A stretch of DNA of 8,465 nt from Spirochaetaceae bacterium. GTDB lineage: Bacteria > Spirochaetota > Spirochaetia > Treponematales > Breznakiellaceae. Below are positions 5,439 through 8,465 of the stretch, in pieces. A program made the position numbers and the translations under genes. Position 1 is the first letter of the stretch, and each line of letters begins with the position of its first letter. The notes below the pieces were generated by a model, which saw nothing but the letters and a program-made list of their open reading frames with translations, made no database searches and was not told the DNA's origin. The stretch is taken from assembly GCA_031290855.1 (NCBI GenBank), contig JAISLM010000088.1, forward strand, positions 1-8,465, written 5' to 3'.

Positions 5439-6326
5439 CTAGCGTTTTGAGCGCGGCTCCGCAAGCGGTGTTTCGCGGGCTGGCAGAAGGCAGCTCAGAA
5501 GCATCACGTCCCCGAAGCCAAAGCGCTTCGCCAGTCCGTCCAGCGCCGCCTTCACGGGGCGCGGGGCCAGGCCGGCGGCCAGGCCGCCCCAGGTAACGCT
5601 TCTTTCGACGCGGAAGCCCTCCTCCGCAAGCAGCCGTGTCAGCGTTTTGACCGAAAACAGGTAAAGGTGGTCGAATATCGCAGAGCGCCAGCGGCCCGCG
5701 AAAAGCCGCGCCTGAAATCCGTCGATGTTGGGGGTGGTCAGGAAGAGCCGTCCGCCGGGTGCAAGCAGGCGGCGCGCCTCCGCTAAAAAGGCGCGCGGCC
5801 TGCGCAGGTGCTCGATAAGGTGAGACGCCGTGATCAGAAGGTATGCGCCCGCCGGGAGCGCGGCGTCTTCGAGCGGGCACCCGTATACCGGTAGTCCCCG
5901 CACGCGCCGCGCATAGTCCGCCTGTTTCCTGTTGATCTCCACGCCTTCCGCCCGCCAGCCCCGTTCCCGCAGCTTCGACAGCAGTGCCCCGGTCGCGCAT
6001 CCGACATCGAGTACCCGCCGCTCCGCCCCGCCGAGTCCTCTTTCAAACTGATAAAAACCGGCGTCCCTAAGCGCGAGCAGTCCCAGTGTCAAAAAGGCTT
6101 CTTCGTTGGCAAGCTCGTACTCAAGGTAATCCTCCCCGCAGTAGCGCCGCCGGACGGCATCCTCGCAGGGTTGCGGGTTGATCTGGACCAGGGAACAGCG
6201 ATTGCAGCGGACGTATTGAAAGCCTTCGCAGCGCAGATGCGCGGAAAAGTCCCGTCCGCCGCACAGTTCGCAGGCTTCCTCGCGCCTTCCTTCTTCAACA
6301 ACAGGCGTAGACCAGGTTTTTATCAT
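5439..6326 (-). CDS. Zinc-ribbon class I SAM-dependent methyltransferase
   Basis: A 295-residue protein. An N-terminal Cys cluster (C19-x2-C22, C33, C41-x2-C44) looks like a small zinc ribbon. A class I methyltransferase domain follows: motif I VLDVGCATGALL (105-116), the acidic SAM-ribose position in GVEIN (128-132), ITASHLIEHL (165-174) and PGGRLFLTTPN (190-200). This arrangement is common in the methyltransferase_11/23-type enzymes of cell-envelope glycan or small-molecule pathways, so the substrate cannot be assigned. No transmembrane segment is visible. The start ATG at 6324-6326 has no strong Shine-Dalgarno, so translational coupling to the upstream gene, 29 bases away, is possible. It lies between nrnA and the PUR gene in one operon. 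GC content is high, like its neighbours, with no sign of recent transfer. Confidence 0.85.
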   Translation of the reverse strand: MIKTWSTPVVEEGRREEACELCGGRDFSAHLRCEGFQYVRCNRCSLVQINPQPCEDAVRRRYCGEDYLEYELANEEAFLTLGLLALRDAGFYQFERGLGGAERRVLDVGCATGALLSKLRERGWRAEGVEINRKQADYARRVRGLPVYGCPLEDAALPAGAYLLITASHLIEHLRRPRAFLAEARRLLAPGGRLFLTTPNIDGFQARLFAGRWRSAIFDHLYLFSVKTLTRLLAEEGFRVERSVTWGGLAAGLAPRPVKAALDGLAKRFGFGDVMLLSCLLPARETPLAEPRSKR

Positions 6327-6355
6327 GGTTGAGGGAACTTTTCGGGGCTGCCCGT

Positions 6356-7354
6356 TTACGTGGCCTTATGCCCGAAGACTTTTTTAAATTCGCCGAGTAG
6401 GGACGGCTTTAGCCCGGCGATGCTGCCCCTGGCGTAGGCGCCGGCGGCGTTTTTGTGGCCGCCCCCGCCGTAAACGGCGGCTACCTTCGCAACATCGGCT
6501 GTACTTCGGGAGCGCAGGCCGATCGCGCACTCCTCCGCCGTATGCTGGCGTATAACCGCCGCCGCCTCGACGCCTTCCACCGACATCAATAGCTGGTAAA
6601 GCATATCCGAGTCGCGGTTTTCGATCCCGTACCTTTCGGTCTCGGCCAGTTCTTCCGTTGAAAGCAAAAGCTTACCGTCGAAGTAGCTTTCCGTATGCCC
6701 CAGCACCGTGGCCAGGAGCAGGCGGGAGGCGAGCGTCCTGCCGCCGTTGATTTTGGCGAAGGTGTCCTTTGGGCTGGCACCCGCGCCGACAAGAGCGGCG
6801 GCTACTCGGAACACGTCTTCCCCGCCGCTGTCTATGTGCCGGAAAAAGCCCGAATCCGTACAAAGGCCCAGAAACAGAAGCCGCGCCTCGTCCGCGGACG
6901 GGGTGATCCGCAGGGCGGTGAACAGCGAAAAAACCAGTACGGTGGCGGAAGCCGCCGCCGCCTCGACGTAGGCGCAGTCGGCGTTTTCGCTGCCCGCGCC
7001 CTCGTTATATTCGTGATGGTCGATTATCGCCAGCGGCATCCCTTCCAGCGCCTCGCCGATCCCGCCCGTACGCCCCGGCCCCTGACAATCAACAACGATC
7101 ACGGCGGCCCCCGCCCTGTCGCCGTCGCTAACCTTGTCCGAAAACATATCCTTGTAAGGCCGTACCTCCGGTTTGCGAAAAGGCCCGGCGGAACGGAGCA
7201 GCGCGTCCTTCCCAAGCCGCTTCAGCATAGAGGCCAGCGCTAGCTGGCTGCCTACGCAGTCCGCGTCCGGTTCTTCGTGGCCTGCGATTATGAACTTGTA
7301 GTATCTTTCAATAAACCCAAGCAGGCAGGCGGGCGGACTAAAAGTTCTTCCCAT
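6356..7354 (-). CDS. nrnA: DHH/DHHA1 phosphoesterase, NrnA-like (oligoribonuclease / pAp phosphatase)
   Basis: A 332-residue cytoplasmic enzyme. DHH domain motifs appear in order: HEEPDADCVGS (26-36, metal-binding His and Asp residues), VIVVDCQ (86-91), IIDHHEYN (110-117) and LCTDSGFF (164-171). The C-terminal DHHA1 domain carries RSRSTADVAKVAA (281-293) and the GGGGHKNAAG motif (296-305). Length and motif order fit bacterial NrnA, which degrades nano-RNA of 2-5 nucleotides and dephosphorylates 3'-phosphoadenosine 5'-phosphate using Mn ions. Single-stranded DNA or cyclic-dinucleotide-linker specificity is possible in this family. The start ATG at 7352-7354 has GGAG at 7359-7362 with a 4-base spacer. 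It follows the exported protein gene by 14 bases and precedes the methyltransferase. The family is certain; substrate preference is inferred. Confidence 0.92.
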   Translation of the reverse strand: MGRTFSPPACLLGFIERYYKFIIAGHEEPDADCVGSQLALASMLKRLGKDALLRSAGPFRKPEVRPYKDMFSDKVSDGDRAGAAVIVVDCQGPGRTGGIGEALEGMPLAIIDHHEYNEGAGSENADCAYVEAAAASATVLVFSLFTALRITPSADEARLLFLGLCTDSGFFRHIDSGGEDVFRVAAALVGAGASPKDTFAKINGGRTLASRLLLATVLGHTESYFDGKLLLSTEELAETERYGIENRDSDMLYQLLMSVEGVEAAAVIRQHTAEECAIGLRSRSTADVAKVAAVYGGGGHKNAAGAYARGSIAGLKPSLLGEFKKVFGHKAT

Positions 7355-7368
7355 GTTTCTCCGTTCGT

Positions 7369-7812
7369 TTAGCGGGCTAAGATCACTTCTTCAACCCCGC
7401 CAAACTCGTCGTCAAGATCCACGCCGTTCAGTATCGTACCCCAGGTCGAATGAGTCTCTTCGCGGACGTACAAGCGCACATGGTCAGTCTTGCCGTCCCT
7501 GTAATACACCGAAATGTACGGCCAGACACTGCCGCTCTTGAGCTTCATCAACTCGCCCTTGCGGGGGGTTTCCATGTTCACCTTTTCTATGAACCAGTCA
7601 AGCGGCAGGTAAATACGGTTCGTCCCCATTCCGTTCTTACGGTATTCAATGACGTAGCCTTTTGAATGTGAATAAATCTTGTCAACGGGTATCGTTATCA
7701 CTCCATAAGGCGATTTTCCTGAAACGCCGGCCGCAGCCCCGTTCTGCGCAAATACGGCGCCGGCCGCCAGTCCAAACGTTATCAACACGCTCAAACATAC
7801 AATCCTTTTCAT
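7369..7812 (-). CDS. Exported hypothetical protein
   Basis: A 147-residue protein of unknown function. It has a signal peptide: MKR, the hydrophobic stretch IVCLSVLITFGLAAGAV, then FA|Q with cleavage expected after A22. There is no lipobox Cys, so the mature protein should be periplasmic rather than a lipoprotein. The mature part (about 125 residues) is rich in aromatic and beta-prone segments (YGVITIPVDKIY, GYVIEYRKNG, NRIYLPLDWFIEKV, YISVYYRDG, HVRLYVREET), suggesting a compact beta fold. It ends in an acidic stretch, DLDDEFGGVEEV. I recognise no domain; the look is of proteins restricted to treponemes. The start ATG at 7810-7812 is chosen because AAGGAG lies 7 bases upstream (7820-7825), and the upstream extension in this frame would bury the signal peptide. 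It is the first gene of the operon. Confidence 0.8.
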   Translation of the reverse strand: MKRIVCLSVLITFGLAAGAVFAQNGAAAGVSGKSPYGVITIPVDKIYSHSKGYVIEYRKNGMGTNRIYLPLDWFIEKVNMETPRKGELMKLKSGSVWPYISVYYRDGKTDHVRLYVREETHSTWGTILNGVDLDDEFGGVEEVILAR

Positions 7813-7868
7813 GATCCAACTCCTTCCATACGGCCTTTCAACGGCCCTTGGCTCCGCGAATGTGTACG

Positions 7869-7891
7869 CGAACACCACTACCGGGTGTTTG
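7869..7891 (-). promoter_or_regulatory. Leader hairpin of the four-gene operon
   Basis: Arms CGAACACC and GGTGTTTG (8 bp, one G-U) enclose the loop ACTACCG. It lies between the proposed -10 and the ribosome site, so it would sit near the 5' end of the operon mRNA. It has no T-tract. It could stabilise the message or bind a regulator. Confidence 0.35.
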
Positions 7892-7904
7892 CGCCCTTTC
7901 TGTC

Positions 7905-7934
7905 AATATACCCCGACAACGGCATTTCACGCAA
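7905..7934 (-). promoter_or_regulatory. Candidate operon promoter
   Basis: On the minus strand TTGCGT (7929-7934), an 18-base spacer and TATATT (7905-7910) place a transcription start near 7898, about 85 bases before the ATG. A TTGACA hexamer (7901-7906) overlaps the -10, but nothing like a -10 follows it at the right distance, so the first reading is preferred. Confidence 0.42.
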
Positions 7935-7973
7935 CCGGCTCTTAATTGATGAAGAATTAATAATGAGGGTGAG

Positions 7974-8089
7974 TACCGGCGAGTCATCCGTGTGATTTAG
8001 TTTTTGGGTAAGAGATGAGTGATGACGAGAAGTCCGGCGCGTCGTCCGTGGGAGCGGGTTTTGGGATAAGGAACGAGGGGACGGTGACT
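7974..8089. repeat. Imperfect 58-bp tandem duplication
   Basis: CCGGCGAGTCATCCGTG at 7976 recurs as CCGGCGCGTCGTCCGTG at 8034, with a period of 58. Beyond this the copies stay alignable through a TTTTGGG-TAAG-type segment (near 8000 and 8058) and a GAT/GAG-rich end. No gene uses this stretch, and the minus-strand frames across it look like by-products of the repeat. Confidence 0.55.
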
Positions 8090-8110
8090 GAACAATTTAG
8101 CCGGCAGGAG

Positions 8111-8149
8111 GAGCTTTTCCCAAAACCCTGTTGGTTTTGAGAAAAGCTT
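8111..8149 (+). repeat. 39-bp dispersed inverted repeat, copy B
   Basis: The arms GAGCTTTTCCCAAAACC (8111-8127) and GGTTTTGAGAAAAGCT (8133-8148) have the loop CTGTT. One C-A mismatch matches the position of the T-G wobble in copy A, so the arms equal the reverse complement of copy A. It lies upstream of the four-gene operon, with copy A just downstream of it. Confidence 0.8.
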
Positions 8150-8151
8150 CC

Positions 8152-8188
8152 GAAAAAGCTGTCTAATCGGACTAAGGCCCGCTTTTTC
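8152..8188. repeat. AT-rich inverted repeat after copy B
   Basis: GAAAAAGC (8152-8159) and GCTTTTTC (8181-8188) are complementary, with GTC/GAC pairing inside the 21-base loop. The plus strand has a short T-run in the right arm. It might act as a weak terminator, or mark the junction to the AT-rich right edge. Confidence 0.3.
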
Positions 8189-8283
8189 ATATAAATCTAA
8201 GTTATATGCAATACCGCCCAAATTTTTCTCAAAATGAAATAAGTGTATAAAAAAATCATAACAAATTTTAACAAAAAAGGAAC
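8189..8283. other. AT-rich leader region without a gene
   Basis: Base composition drops sharply from GC-rich to AT-rich. There are A-runs and TATAAA (8246-8251), but no convincing -35 at the right distance and no reading frame worth calling. Confidence 0.35.
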
Positions 8284-8312
8284 TTGAACTTTCCAAAGAA
8301 TAGGTATATCAT
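8284..8312 (+). promoter_or_regulatory. Candidate promoter of the plus-strand edge gene
   Basis: TTGAAC (8284-8289), a 17-base spacer and TATCAT (8307-8312) form a plausible sigma-70 promoter. Transcription would start near 8319. That makes the first ATG (8323) almost leaderless, or favours the in-frame ATG at 8347 with a leader of about 28 bases. Confidence 0.42.
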
Positions 8313-8322
8313 CCATAAATAT

Positions 8323-8465
8323 ATGAGTATAGGCGTTGCAGATCATATGGATTTATTTGATTTTGGTGTAAAAACAAACCAACGAAAAGAGGCCAGCACA
8401 ACGTTTATTGACAATATGAAGTTGCCGGTTCACCGCTGGTTCCGGTATTCCGCTGGATTTTCCGC
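8323..8465 (+). CDS. N-terminus of an AT-rich gene, possibly a DNA methyltransferase (truncated by window)
   Basis: The frame is open from after a TAA at 8269-8271 to the window end. From ATG 8323 it reads MSIGVADHMDLFDFGVKT, then NQRKEASTTFIDN, MKLPVHRWFRYSAGFS. The LPVHRWFRYSAGFS segment recalls, from memory, the N-terminal HRW-x-Y-x-x-GFS block of some site-specific DNA methyltransferases in restriction-modification systems. The catalytic motifs would lie beyond the edge, so this is tentative. ATG at 8347 (MDLFDFG) is an alternative start; neither has a clear ribosome site at normal spacing. The opposite strand and lower GC relative to all other genes fit acquisition by transfer. Confidence 0.45.
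   Translation, partial: MSIGVADHMDLFDFGVKTNQRKEASTTFIDNMKLPVHRWFRYSAGFS

Noticed and set aside
5416..6000. Upstream extension of the PUR-domain frame to 6000
   Set aside because: It overlaps the methyltransferase in another frame; the Shine-Dalgarno before ATG 5415 and family length fix the shorter start.
7813..7878. N-terminal extension of the exported protein to 7878
   Set aside because: It would place 22 residues before a clean signal peptide, and the ribosome site lies directly before ATG 7812.
7984..8296. Two minus-strand frames (68 and 99 codons) at the right side
   Set aside because: They run through the tandem duplication and repeat copy B, which accounts for their open length; no conserved motif or proper ribosome site.

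Overview
This window most likely comes from a spirochaete, probably a Treponema-like bacterium of moderate to high GC. The main clue is a small PUR-domain (DUF3276) protein of the Borrelia BpuR kind. The host assignment is an inference from gene content, not a database match. Every confident gene lies on the minus strand. One truncated gene starts on the plus strand at the right edge.

Left block (1-2281, minus): a glycoside hydrolase of the GH63/mannosylglycerate-hydrolase-like (alpha/alpha)6 type begins at a GTG codon near 2215. It is followed after 63 bases by tyrS (tyrosyl-tRNA synthetase), whose C-terminus is cut off by the window edge. No convincing terminator separates the two.

Middle block (2282-4345): a nested 58-bp palindrome (2369-2426) and a frameshifted, stop-riddled remnant of an IS4-type transposase (about 2528-2919) lie between the hydrolase and lgt (prolipoprotein diacylglyceryl transferase, 3051-4136). 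Upstream of lgt is a strong intrinsic hairpin with T-tracts on both strands (4310-4345).

Non-coding block (4346-4974): no credible protein gene is visible. Positions 4541-4735 can be drawn as a long 5' hairpin followed by a closed four-arm structure. From memory its order of elements resembles the omega RNA (HEARO) scaffold of IscB elements, but no IscB gene is present. A second GC-rich segment with more hairpins follows, and the block ends in a 39-bp inverted repeat.

Operon block (4975-7934, minus): four tightly spaced genes run from an exported spirochaete-type hypothetical protein, through an NrnA-like DHH/DHHA1 phosphoesterase and a zinc-ribbon SAM methyltransferase, to the PUR-domain protein. 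Gaps are 14-29 bases. Two near-identical copies of the 39-bp repeat, in opposite orientation, flank this operon at 4931-4969 and 8111-8149.

Right edge (7935-8465): an imperfect 58-bp tandem duplication and the second repeat copy are followed by an abrupt shift to AT-rich DNA. There a plus-strand gene begins at about 8323. Its visible N-terminus is reminiscent of DNA methyltransferases, which suggests the edge of an acquired island.
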